Source: Tannerellaceae bacterium
GTDB taxonomy: Bacteria > Bacteroidota > Bacteroidia > Bacteroidales > Tannerellaceae
Direction: 5' to 3'
Length of the DNA: 64,000 nucleotides
Assembly: GCA_031255855.1 (NCBI GenBank)
Contig: JAIRRS010000017.1
Span: 1-64,000, forward strand
Shown: positions 35,045 through 43,883 of the stretch, one piece after another
Numbering within the stretch: position 1 is the stretch's first letter
Layout of the letters: each line of letters opens with the position of its first letter
The notes under the pieces: generated by a model
What the model was told of the DNA's origin: nothing
Database searches by the model: none
Seen by the model: only the letters and a program-made list of their open reading frames with translations
Made by a program: the position numbers and the translations under genes

Positions 35045-38000
35045 TTAGAATGTTACATTCAGCCCAAAGGTGTACGTACGCATACTGGGATATGAATTAA
35101 AGTCCAGACCTGCTCCGGCGTTGGCCGTTTGCATACTGCCGTTATTAGCGGAAGCATCATACGCCTTTGTATCCACTTCAGGATCCCAACCTGAATATCC
35201 GGTAACAGTAAACAGGTTCTCCGCGGAAAAATAGATACGGCAGGAACTAACTACCTTCTTGAACGGAATGGTATAACCCAATGTCAGGTTTTTCAATCGT
35301 AAATAAGAGGCGTTTTCAATGAAATGGTCATTAGTAAATCCTCCTCCGGATGTGATATAATAAAACCCGTTTCTTGGGACATCTGTATTTGTATTATTGG
35401 TAGTCCATCTGTTTAAGGCATCAATAGAACGGTTCCACTCCATGTTGATACGTTGCATGTTGAACAGATCATTCCCGATAGTACCTTGGAAGAAAATAGA
35501 CAGATCGAAGTTTTTCCATCCGAAATTATTGGTAAGACCATAAATAAAGTCAGGATTGGCATGCCCGATGATGGTACGGTCTTTTGAATCGATCGTTCCG
35601 TCGTTGTTTACATCTTCAAATTTTGGATCACCCGGTTTGGAATTGGGTTGGGGAGCATACGACTCGCCTTGTTGCAAAACGCCCATATATTTATATCCGA
35701 ATAAAGAACCGAGAGATTCTCCTTCGCGTACAACGGCATATACCTCTTCAGATACGCTACCCATCGGCTTGGACGATGTGATATAGATATCTCCGCCGGT
35801 TCCCAAATCAAGCACTTTATTCTTGTTCCAGGCAATATTGAATTTAGTATTCCATGTAAAATCTTTCCCAACGAAATTATAAGAAGTAAGATCTAATTCG
35901 ATACCCTTGTTTTCAATCGAACCTACATTTTGTTGTCCTATTGTGAACCCGGAATATATCGGTAAGCTTACTTGCAGCAACAAATCATCGGTCTTTTTGA
36001 TATATCCGTCGATAGAAACACTCAGACGATTATCAATGAATCCCATATCAACACCCACGTTCCATTGTTTGGTGGTTTCCCATTTCAATTTAGAATTTTC
36101 AGGGTTAGACTGATTCATGTGAGTGCCACTTGAGGTGTTTACTCCGTCAAACGTAAGATGCGTGTTCGACATTAATGCATAAGAAGCGTAATCGCCGATG
36201 CGTTCATTGCCTGTTACTCCATATCCGCCTCTAAGTTTAAGGGAGGAAAAAACATTCAAATTCCGGATAAACTCTTCGTCTCCTAATCTCCAGGCAAGAG
36301 AGCCTGAAGGGAATGTCCCCCAATGGTTGTTCATCCCAAATCGGGATGAACCATCCCGGCGAACGGTAAAGGTCAACATGTATTTGTCTTTGTATGTATA
36401 GTTGACACGTCCAAAGAATGAGACTAATAAGTTTTCAATTTTATTGGATGCTATCTCGGTATATTTGGCTGCCGCTCCCATATTATTATAGCTGAACAGA
36501 TCCGTGGAAAAATCCTTGGCGCTCATTCTTCTGTATTCTCCTGCAAATTTCTCATACGAATATCCCAGCATGCCGGAAAAATCATGAAACGTATTGAACG
36601 TTTTATGATAGGTCAAAAGCGTTTCCAGTAACTGCCGGGTACCGGTGTAATCATATGTAGAAGCCACCCCGTTATCGATGCCCCCTTGATAAGTAGAAGC
36701 AGGCAAATAGGAGCCTCTGAAATTGTGCAGGATCTCAACGCCTGCGTTAACTTTTCCTTTCAGTCCTGTTACCGGTTCGATTTCCACAAATGCTGATCCG
36801 TTCAACTTGTCATTGGTCTGATCATTTTTACGTTCCAGTAAGTTTGCTAACGGGTTATCACCGCGACCGCCTGGAACACGCCCGTAGGATCCGTCCGTAT
36901 TATACGGCAATACCGTAGGATCATACTCTAATATGCTTAATAATACGTTTGAGTTGACTATATTTCCGCTGTATAATTGGTAATTGGATTTTTCGCGGTG
37001 GGCAAAGATGGAAGCGCCGGCTTTGATATAATCGTTAATCGTCTGATCTACGTTTACACGACCGGAAATACGGGAAAAGTTTGTGTTTTTCAATACTCCG
37101 TCCTGATTAAAATATCCCAAACTGGTCAGCACTTTTGTTTTTTCGCTACCTCCACGAAACTGGATATTATGGTCTTGTACCAATCCCAGACGGGTACAAA
37201 CATCTATCCAATCGGTATTGACATTAGATTCAAGTTGAGAAGAAGTATAAGCTCCGTTTGTAATCCCGGCTTGTCCTTCTATTTCCTGAAACAGGGCATT
37301 CGCCATATTCATATAATCTTTAGCATTCATCATATCGAACGGATTGTTCACTTTCTGAACGCCCATATATCCACTGTAAGATATTTTGTTTTCGCCGGTT
37401 TTTCCCCTTTTAGTTGTGATTAGTACCACCCCGTTCGCTCCGCGGGCGCCATAGATAGCTGTCGCAGACGCATCTTTTAATATCTGCATACTTTCTATAT
37501 CATTAGGGTTGATGTTTAATCCTTCCGAGGAAGGGAATCCATCCACTACATACAAAGGATCGTTTGTACTGCTTATAGAGTTATTTCCGCGAACGCGGAC
37601 GGAAATTGTTCCTCCTGGCGCTTTGGATGTCTGATTGACCTGCACACCTGCTGTTTTTCCTTGCAAAGCTTGTGCGGCATTACTTACGGTACCTCCCATG
37701 ACCATATCATCTGCTGATACAGTAGCTATGGAGCCTGTCAGGTCTCTCTTTCTCTGGTATCCGTATCCGATGGCAATTACTTCATCCAGCCCAATGGCGT
37801 CTTCCTGCAATGTGACATGGATAACCGACCGGCCGTTTACTTTAACTTCCTGAGTCTGCATGCCGATATATGAAAAGATCAAGACGCCGTCTTCCGGAAT
37901 GTTATGGATCGTGTAATTTCCATCAAAATCAGTAGCGGTACCCGTTGATGTTCCTTTCAATACGACCGTTCCGCCAAGGATAGGCTGGCCGGCATTATCC

Positions 38001-38386
38001 TTTACATTTCCGCTTACCGACAGGGTGCGTTGTTGTTGAAAGAGAGATCGAATGCCGGATTTGCCCGAATGATACAACGCGATATGTTTATCTCTTATAA
38101 CATATTTTATTTCACCGTTTACAAACAACTGACCCAATACCTCTTCAATTGATACATTTTCAGCATTGATGGATGTATTCCTTTTCGCATCAATTTCCTT
38201 CACACTATAAGTGAAGTAGAACTGGCTCTCTTTTTCAATCGTCGACAAAATTTCTTCTATTGAGGCATTTTCCATGTGGAGATTGAATTTCACCGACTGG
38301 GAATAGGTCGCATTCGCCAAGGATTGTAGAGTTCCTAAAATCATAAATAGTATTAAGCACCTCATAAAAAAATACACTTTATACAT
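35045..38386 (-). CDS. SusC/RagA TonB-dependent receptor with STN domain
   Basis: About 1113 residues from the ATG at 38386, which precedes the hydrophobic signal segment; an in-frame ATG at 38437 adds 17 residues. Domain order: signal peptide, STN domain (about 50-115, 'ENASIEEILSTIEKESQF'), carboxypeptidase-like regulatory domain (starting SVSGNVKDNAGQPILGGTV), plug with TonB-box region and 'RIGYGYQRKRDLTGSI'-type motif (here AIGYGYQRKRDLTGSI), and a 22-strand barrel ending in an aromatic C-terminus. It imports ligands using TonB energy; the STN domain passes an 'occupied' signal to the FecR protein encoded just upstream. Paired with SusD downstream. Confidence 0.95.
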   Translation of the reverse strand: MYKVYFFMRCLILFMILGTLQSLANATYSQSVKFNLHMENASIEEILSTIEKESQFYFTYSVKEIDAKRNTSINAENVSIEEVLGQLFVNGEIKYVIRDKHIALYHSGKSGIRSLFQQQRTLSVSGNVKDNAGQPILGGTVVLKGTSTGTATDFDGNYTIHNIPEDGVLIFSYIGMQTQEVKVNGRSVIHVTLQEDAIGLDEVIAIGYGYQRKRDLTGSIATVSADDMVMGGTVSNAAQALQGKTAGVQVNQTSKAPGGTISVRVRGNNSISSTNDPLYVVDGFPSSEGLNINPNDIESMQILKDASATAIYGARGANGVVLITTKRGKTGENKISYSGYMGVQKVNNPFDMMNAKDYMNMANALFQEIEGQAGITNGAYTSSQLESNVNTDWIDVCTRLGLVQDHNIQFRGGSEKTKVLTSLGYFNQDGVLKNTNFSRISGRVNVDQTINDYIKAGASIFAHREKSNYQLYSGNIVNSNVLLSILEYDPTVLPYNTDGSYGRVPGGRGDNPLANLLERKNDQTNDKLNGSAFVEIEPVTGLKGKVNAGVEILHNFRGSYLPASTYQGGIDNGVASTYDYTGTRQLLETLLTYHKTFNTFHDFSGMLGYSYEKFAGEYRRMSAKDFSTDLFSYNNMGAAAKYTEIASNKIENLLVSFFGRVNYTYKDKYMLTFTVRRDGSSRFGMNNHWGTFPSGSLAWRLGDEEFIRNLNVFSSLKLRGGYGVTGNERIGDYASYALMSNTHLTFDGVNTSSGTHMNQSNPENSKLKWETTKQWNVGVDMGFIDNRLSVSIDGYIKKTDDLLLQVSLPIYSGFTIGQQNVGSIENKGIELDLTSYNFVGKDFTWNTKFNIAWNKNKVLDLGTGGDIYITSSKPMGSVSEEVYAVVREGESLGSLFGYKYMGVLQQGESYAPQPNSKPGDPKFEDVNNDGTIDSKDRTIIGHANPDFIYGLTNNFGWKNFDLSIFFQGTIGNDLFNMQRINMEWNRSIDALNRWTTNNTNTDVPRNGFYYITSGGGFTNDHFIENASYLRLKNLTLGYTIPFKKVVSSCRIYFSAENLFTVTGYSGWDPEVDTKAYDASANNGSMQTANAGAGLDFNSYPSMRTYTFGLNVTF

Positions 38387-38566
38387 ACAAGAGTCTTTTC
38401 CCTTCTCTTTATATATGCGCTTTATTTTATAATTCATACATTTGCAAGAATTTAGTTTGTGATTAAATAAATTTACTGGTTTATTCGCTTACTGAATTTT
38501 ACCGGGAGATGTTCCAGCATCTGCCGGTTTTTTCATATGTATTAATTTAGGCTATGTCATAGGCGT

Positions 38567-39556
38567 TCATTTTTTAGGATTAAACACTATTATTTCTCTT
38601 TCGTTTTGAAAATAATCAATTCTGCGGGTCTCTTTTAAGAGGTTCATAATCTGGATAAGTGTGGCATCCGGCTGAGTATGGCAATTAAACAATTCTCCCT
38701 CCAGTTCTTTATCCCGGATGATTATCGGACGATTGAATCTTCTTTCCAGCTCTTTAATGATATTCTTCAAGGGTTGGTTATAGAAATAGGTCTCCCCAAT
38801 AATCCATTTTTTAATTGTTGAAGCGTGGAGGGATCTGTTTACGGTAAGCCCTGATTCGACCGAATAAAGCACTTGGTCATTCGGGTTCATGAGGATGGGA
38901 TTTTCAGGATCGGTATGGATCGTAATCTCTATCTTTCCTCTCTCCAGAACAACTTCAGTAATTTCATCCTTGTAGGCTTTAACATTAAACATGGTTCCCA
39001 GAACGGTAACATTCAACAACGGAACATGAACCACGAAAGGTGTTTCTTCACTACGAACCACTTCGAAAAACCCTTCTCCTTCTAAAGAAACAGACCTTTT
39101 TTTAGAGGAAAAGTTGGAGGGGTATGCCAGTTTACTTCCTGCATTCAACCATACTTTTGTCCCGTCGCTCAAAATAACGGACGTCCGTTGTCCCGGCGGA
39201 ACCTCTATCACATTCATTTGCGAAGACATTTCCTGTGCTTCCTGCAACTTAAAAATATTAATTACTAATAAAATGGTGATAATGGCGGCTGCAACATATT
39301 TAGACCATGATACGATAAGCTGTTTTTTTGACTTTGAGGAAGGAAATGTTTTATTCCGGGCAACAAACTGTTGGTAAGCTCTGCTTATTTTTTTCTTATC
39401 TGAAAAGTGCATTTCATATTTCAGGCTCCAGATGCGTTCCGTCTCAAAGAGCCATTTTTCATTCTCTTTGTTGGCTGATATCCATTCGAATATCTGCTTT
39501 GTCTCCTCTGCTGTGGATTGATGGTTCAAATATCGTATCAGTAGTTGTTCGTTCAT
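38567..39556 (-). CDS. FecR-type anti-sigma factor
   Basis: A 329-residue inner-membrane protein with a cytosolic N-terminal part that binds sigma, one TM helix (about 82-102, 'YVAAAIITILLVINIFKL'), a FecR domain ('VPPGQRTSVILSDGTKVWLNAGSKLAYPSNF' region, residues about 120-155) and a C-terminal DUF4974-type signalling domain. It holds the upstream ECF sigma inactive until the STN domain of SusC signals. Lies 145 bases downstream of the sigma gene, 129 bases upstream of SusC. Confidence 0.95.
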   Translation of the reverse strand: MNEQLLIRYLNHQSTAEETKQIFEWISANKENEKWLFETERIWSLKYEMHFSDKKKISRAYQQFVARNKTFPSSKSKKQLIVSWSKYVAAAIITILLVINIFKLQEAQEMSSQMNVIEVPPGQRTSVILSDGTKVWLNAGSKLAYPSNFSSKKRSVSLEGEGFFEVVRSEETPFVVHVPLLNVTVLGTMFNVKAYKDEITEVVLERGKIEITIHTDPENPILMNPNDQVLYSVESGLTVNRSLHASTIKKWIIGETYFYNQPLKNIIKELERRFNRPIIIRDKELEGELFNCHTQPDATLIQIMNLLKETRRIDYFQNEREIIVFNPKK

Positions 39557-39701
39557 AATTATTACTGCTTGTTTTAAGACGACAACTCAGGATGAAAAAA
39601 CTACGTAGGATTTTGCGGCTTTTTTTTAACGGCCTTTTATTATCCATCGGATGTGTACCGTTTTCAAATGCGCTCGCTCTGTATCTTGAAATAAAATCAG
39701 C

Positions 39702-40283
39702 TTATAGCATAAAAAAAATAAAATAAAGGAATAAGACATCATGCAAATCTATTTTCAGAAAACGGATCGCTTGCTGTACATACCCTTCTACTGTTCGATG
39801 CGAAATATTCATTTGCTCTGCTATCTTTTTGTGAGACATGTCGTTAAAGTAGCATAAGCGAAAAGCTTCCGCACATTTGGGAGGAAGTTTGTTGATGGAA
39901 TTGTTTATTATTTCTTGGATGTCATGAGTAAATACCTGATTCAAAACTTCATTGAAATCCATCGAATTGTTTAAGTAATTGATACGGGCTTCAGCCATGC
40001 GAACGCGGGCTTCATATTCTTCTACAACCATTTGATGCTTTAAGAAATTCAAACATTTGTTTTGCAACCATTTAAAAAGATATGATTGAATGTTTTGCGC
40101 GTCGATAGTATGCTTCTGTTCCCAATAAGCGGCAAATACTTCCTGAACCAGATCTTCGGCTGTATGTTGTTCGACAAACCGGCAAGCTAAGGCCATCAAT
40201 TTAGGATAAAAAAAATCAAAAAAGATCCGGAAGGCTTCCGGATTCCCTTGTTTTACTTTTTCGATATTTATAAGGTCGTTCAT
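39702..40283 (-). CDS. ECF sigma factor (FecI/RpoE-like)
   Basis: A 193-residue sigma-70 family protein with region 2 ('AFRIFFDFFYPKLMALACRFV', 'AEDLVQEVFAAYW') and region 4 helix-turn-helix ('LPPKCAEAFRLCYFNDMSHKKIAEQMNISHRTVEGYVQQAIRFL'). The start is set at the ATG at 40283; the frame is open to a GTG at 40298. A weak promoter box (TTACTTTG on the minus strand, 40306-40313) fits this start. The C-terminal tail ('DVLFLYFIFFML') is oddly hydrophobic for a soluble sigma and might contact the membrane or FecR. It should drive the SusC operon under FecR control. Confidence 0.94.
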   Translation of the reverse strand: MNDLINIEKVKQGNPEAFRIFFDFFYPKLMALACRFVEQHTAEDLVQEVFAAYWEQKHTIDAQNIQSYLFKWLQNKCLNFLKHQMVVEEYEARVRMAEARINYLNNSMDFNEVLNQVFTHDIQEIINNSINKLPPKCAEAFRLCYFNDMSHKKIAEQMNISHRTVEGYVQQAIRFLKIDLHDVLFLYFIFFML

Positions 40284-40366
40284 ATTTAAGGAATTCACTA
40301 ACCAACAAAGTAAGTAATTTTTTGATTATATATCCATTCTATCAATGGAGCGTTTTCTTGCGTTTC

Positions 40367-42955
40367 TTATTCCTTAAAAATAAACTGGTGGGCGCCGGAG
40401 CCAACGGATTGTTTTTCACCTTTCACAATGATATCTGCTGTACAGTTTGTTGGTATATCCACTTCCATCGTTATGCCTTCGCTTCCCCGTTTCCACGACG
40501 AATAGATATAACCGTTGGCCGACCAGTAGTTTCCTTCAGCCCATTCCAGTCCTTTTACAAACTGGGGAGTGATGATAATATTTTTGAAACCGGGTTGTTT
40601 TTCATCATAATTAATACCGGCAATGTGATTCATCATCCACGCCGAAACGTCGCCCATAAATACATGGTTCAGTGATGCATCGTGAAATTCCGGGCTCAAC
40701 GTCCACGTTTCGGGAAGTGTTGTATACCCCATCGTTTCTACCCAATAGCCCCATGAAGGAGCTTCTGTTTTGAGCACCATTTTCATGGCATCTTCAACAT
40801 AACCATATTGGGTAAGCATGGCCGGGACTGTTTTACTTCCCAGTAATCCGAAGTCCGGAAAATGATTATTGGCGGCTACCACTTCGCGTAATTTATCAGC
40901 AACAGCTTGTTCTTTACCCTCCGGCACAAGTCCTAAGTAGAGGGCCAATGCCTGCGCTGTTTGCGTTCCTTCCGCATACGTATTTGCAGAAGTATCGAAA
41001 AACGTATTGTTAATCATGTCTTTCAACCGGGCAGCCTTCTGCTTGTAAGGGGACGCGTCTTTCCCCATCAGGGCAGCAAAACGAGCCATCAGTTTATTAT
41101 CTGAATAATAATAGGCTGTGGATGTATATTCATTATTTGTAGTAGCTTTCCAATACACCCAATCGCCAAGCCCGAAGGGAAGATACCCTCCTTCTTTTTC
41201 TTTAGTTTGCAGATAAGTCATGTAGCGTTCCATAGTAGGATAAAGCGTTTCTATACAACGAGTATCACCATAGTAATTATACAAGGCATTTGGGATGATA
41301 AATAACGCGGCATCCCAAACCGGCCCCGGAAATTCGCCATATCCCCAGCCACTTGACGGGATAATACCGGAGATATCGCCAGCTTCGCGTTGATTGTCGA
41401 TAAAGTCATTCATCCATTTTTCATAGAAAGTAATACCGTCAAAACCCAATAAACCTAAATCTATGGCAATATGTGCATCGGCCGTCCAGCCGTTCTTTTC
41501 GCGTTGCGGGCAATCGGTCGGAATACTGTGTATATTACTTCTGTAGGCAAGCATCGTAGCATCCCAAATTTTGTTCATAAGCTCGTTTGAACAATTGAAA
41601 TTACCCACAGGATCAAGGTCTGTACGGATAAAATAAGCTGTGAGGTTATCTTTTTTAAGCTCAACCGGTTCGGATGTCTCTACTTCTACATATCGGAATC
41701 CATGATACGTAAAAGAAGGCATATAAACTTCGCCGGATTCATCTCCTTTAAGGTAATAGATATCTGTCTGGAATTTCTCGTAAGATTTTACCGGATGATA
41801 ATAAACATCGATGTTTCCCTGTTCGAGTCGGCCGTTTTCTTTCAGTAACTCGCCGTATCGTAAAGTAACTTTGGTTCCGGCAGGCCCTTTGATATAAAGA
41901 TTGCAAAGCCCGGAAATATTTTCAGGAAATGAATAAACGTATAGTTCGTCGCTAAACTTTTTCACGGAATCGGCTTCATAATAATCCGTAACAGCAATAG
42001 CAGGCATATGCTGGGCCTCGATAATCGGAGCAGGCGAATCAGTTAATGTTGCCGGTTGCCATTGGCTATCATCGTATCCAAGCAGTTTCCAACCTCTGTC
42101 CAAACGGGCATCGAAGATATCGCCGCTATACAGGTTATTATATAAATAAGGACCGGCTGATGTTTTCCAGCTTTCGTCTGTCCCGATTGTTTCCACCGAC
42201 CCATCGGTATATGTTATGCGGATTTCACACATCATACGGGGGCGGTTTCGCCAACATGCCTCATGGAAATTCCAAACCGCAACCGATTGCTCATTATACC
42301 ATCCATTGCCCAACGCGGCAGCAATGATATTTTCACCGCTTACCAGGTCGTTTGTAATATCATGTGTAACATACAGGATGCGTTTGTCGAAGTGGGTATA
42401 CCCTGGGTCAAGATAATTATCACCCATCTTTACATCATTGATGAAGACATCATAATATCCGGCTGCTGCAATATACAGGCGAGCCTTGTCTACTTCCTTA
42501 TTAATGGTTACTATTTTACGGAAAAGCGGGGCAGGCTCATATTCTTTATCATGGGTATCGGTAATCCATCTGGCCGACCAGTCTGTCGCACTGAATTTAG
42601 CCGTCTCAAAAGATGCGGTTTCCGAAACCTTACACTTTTTTCCTTTCCCGTCCCAAGCCGTCACATTCCAATAATAGGTGGTATGCGGTTTGAAGGTCAT
42701 CCCTTCTTCATACTTTTTCAGATGGTTAGGGTCTGTACCTATCTTTACTTCATAACGCGAAATGATGGAAGGTTCATTCCCTTCGTTTTCGTAATACCAG
42801 GTAAGACGTGGTTTCGGAGTGCCTACTCCTATCGGGGCATACAAGTATTCGGTACGTAATTCTACAGGCATGATAGTTTTATTCTCCTTGTTACATCTGC
42901 CAATGAACAATATAGCTGCTATAGCAACAACGATTATCAGTATTTTTTTTCGCAT
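40367..42955 (-). CDS. Alpha-L-rhamnosidase, GH78
   Basis: An 862-residue exported protein; the N-terminal hydrophobic segment ends in GRCNKE, a likely but imperfect lipobox. Domain order follows GH78: N-terminal Ig-like domain ('GVGTPKPRLTWYY'), Bac_rhamnosid_N beta domain ('AAGYYDVFINDVKMGDNYLDPGYTHFDKR'), an Ig-like domain, the (alpha/alpha)6 catalytic domain and a C-terminal beta domain. The active-site run DCPQREKNGWTAD carries D481, E486 and D493, matching the spacing of the catalytic acid region of known GH78 enzymes; the base is probably the Glu in WVETMGYTTLPETW. It removes terminal rhamnose from plant or bacterial glycans. It lies on the minus strand just upstream of the sigma gene, with its own promoter box at 43024. 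Confidence 0.93.
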   Translation of the reverse strand: MRKKILIIVVAIAAILFIGRCNKENKTIMPVELRTEYLYAPIGVGTPKPRLTWYYENEGNEPSIISRYEVKIGTDPNHLKKYEEGMTFKPHTTYYWNVTAWDGKGKKCKVSETASFETAKFSATDWSARWITDTHDKEYEPAPLFRKIVTINKEVDKARLYIAAAGYYDVFINDVKMGDNYLDPGYTHFDKRILYVTHDITNDLVSGENIIAAALGNGWYNEQSVAVWNFHEACWRNRPRMMCEIRITYTDGSVETIGTDESWKTSAGPYLYNNLYSGDIFDARLDRGWKLLGYDDSQWQPATLTDSPAPIIEAQHMPAIAVTDYYEADSVKKFSDELYVYSFPENISGLCNLYIKGPAGTKVTLRYGELLKENGRLEQGNIDVYYHPVKSYEKFQTDIYYLKGDESGEVYMPSFTYHGFRYVEVETSEPVELKKDNLTAYFIRTDLDPVGNFNCSNELMNKIWDATMLAYRSNIHSIPTDCPQREKNGWTADAHIAIDLGLLGFDGITFYEKWMNDFIDNQREAGDISGIIPSSGWGYGEFPGPVWDAALFIIPNALYNYYGDTRCIETLYPTMERYMTYLQTKEKEGGYLPFGLGDWVYWKATTNNEYTSTAYYYSDNKLMARFAALMGKDASPYKQKAARLKDMINNTFFDTSANTYAEGTQTAQALALYLGLVPEGKEQAVADKLREVVAANNHFPDFGLLGSKTVPAMLTQYGYVEDAMKMVLKTEAPSWGYWVETMGYTTLPETWTLSPEFHDASLNHVFMGDVSAWMMNHIAGINYDEKQPGFKNIIITPQFVKGLEWAEGNYWSANGYIYSSWKRGSEGITMEVDIPTNCTADIIVKGEKQSVGSGAHQFIFKE

Positions 42956-43023
42956 GATAGTATTAAATTATTAATTGTGAGTACTACAATACCCCAATAA
43001 GGCGCAAAATAACACATTATTCA

Positions 43024-43031
43024 CAAATGTA
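43024..43031 (-). promoter_or_regulatory. -7 box of the rhamnosidase promoter
   Basis: Minus strand TACATTTG matches TAnnTTTG, 69 bases upstream of the GH78 start, between that gene and repeat copy B. Confidence 0.55.
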
Positions 43032-43098
43032 CCATCCGAAACGGCAAAATAATCTTCCTCGCTTTTATTTTTTCAGCTCCTTGTCAGTGTTCCAAATT

Positions 43099-43217
43099 CA
43101 TCTGGATGATTTGCCAAAATCATCCCAATGGTTTCCTAAATTCATCCCAATGATCTTGGACGATCATCCCAATGAAACCGGGAGAACATCCAGATGAATT
43201 TTTCAAGCAATATAATC
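43099..43217. repeat. 22-bp-period repeat element, copy B (five motifs)
   Basis: Five 10-bp motifs begin at 43099 (CATCTGGATG), 43121, 43143 and 43165 (CATCCCAATG) and 43187 (CATCCAGATG), spaced exactly 22 bases apart. First and last are reverse complements. The 12-base spacers are, in order, ATTTGCCAAAAT, GTTTCCTAAATT, ATCTTGGACGAT and AAACCGGGAGAA; copy A shares the last two spacers with small changes and copy C the first three. The shared right flank runs through about 43217. Most complete copy in the window; lies in a 458-base gap between divergent genes. Confidence 0.88.
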
Positions 43218-43376
43218 AGGTGTTCCTTTGAACAATAGTATCAAACATAATGGGCATAAGCATGATGTTAATCATGCTTACGTAAACCTAAAACCTGCAT
43301 CTACCCGGCTCTTTTAAAAAATATCCTTTTTTAGAAAAGATAAGAAATTAATTTAAAGATTAATGAATGGAATTAG

Positions 43377-43384
43377 TATATTTG
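43377..43384 (+). promoter_or_regulatory. -7 box that fixes the tspO start
   Basis: TATATTTG matches TAnnTTTG. It lies inside the upstream extension of the open frame, so the transcript should begin after about 43390 and translation at the ATG at 43414. Confidence 0.65.
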
Positions 43385-43413
43385 CCGCCGCAATTTGTAA
43401 TATTGTTTGTTTG

Positions 43414-43878
43414 ATGAGAAAATTCCTTTCTGTTTTTATTCCGATTGTGTTTTGTTTTCTTATTGGTTTTACGGCCAGTTTTTATGAATTGGATGCACTT
43501 AGTGGTTGGTATCCGTTTTTGAAGAAGCCTCAATTTCCGTTTTCCAATATGGTATTTCCTTTGATGTGGAGCGTGTTGAACATTGTTATTGGTATTTCGA
43601 TTGGTTTGGTTGTGTATGAACGGGGGAGGAATGATTTGTTTTTGATCAGATTGTTTATAGTTATTATGCTGACGAGGCTGCTTTGGAGTGTTATTTTCTT
43701 TTATTTCCGCTGCCCGTTGGGTGGTTTTATTAGTTTTATTGTTCTTGATGTTCTTTCTATATATTATATTATCAAATGTTATCCGGCTAACAAGGTAAGT
43801 AGTTTTTTGTTTATGGTTTATTTTGCCTGGTTACTTTTTATTACTTATCTTGTTGGGTACATTTTACTATATAATTAG
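43414..43878 (+). CDS. tspO: TspO/MBR family membrane protein
   Basis: A 154-residue protein with five predicted TM helices. Family signatures: 'GWYPFLKKPQFPFSNMVFPLMWSVLNIVIG' (the W-x-x-L-x-K-P-x-F-x-P and W-S/T motif) near the N-terminus. TspO proteins bind tetrapyrroles and influence stress responses and porphyrin handling. The start at 43414 is preferred over the open-frame start at 43363 because a -7 box lies between them. It is 5 bases upstream of the large dehydrogenase gene and so co-transcribed with it; this link is not a known pairing to me. Confidence 0.9.
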   Translation: MRKFLSVFIPIVFCFLIGFTASFYELDALSGWYPFLKKPQFPFSNMVFPLMWSVLNIVIGISIGLVVYERGRNDLFLIRLFIVIMLTRLLWSVIFFYFRCPLGGFISFIVLDVLSIYYIIKCYPANKVSSFLFMVYFAWLLFITYLVGYILLYN

Positions 43879-43883
43879 ATGTT

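Noticed and set aside
23580..40298. Sulfatase gene in the sulfo-transfer locus
   Set aside because: No C/S-x-P-x-R formylglycine motif or alkaline-phosphatase-fold protein was seen among the genes of this locus.
43363..43413. N-terminal extension of tspO
   Set aside because: A TATATTTG box lies inside it, so transcription should start after it.
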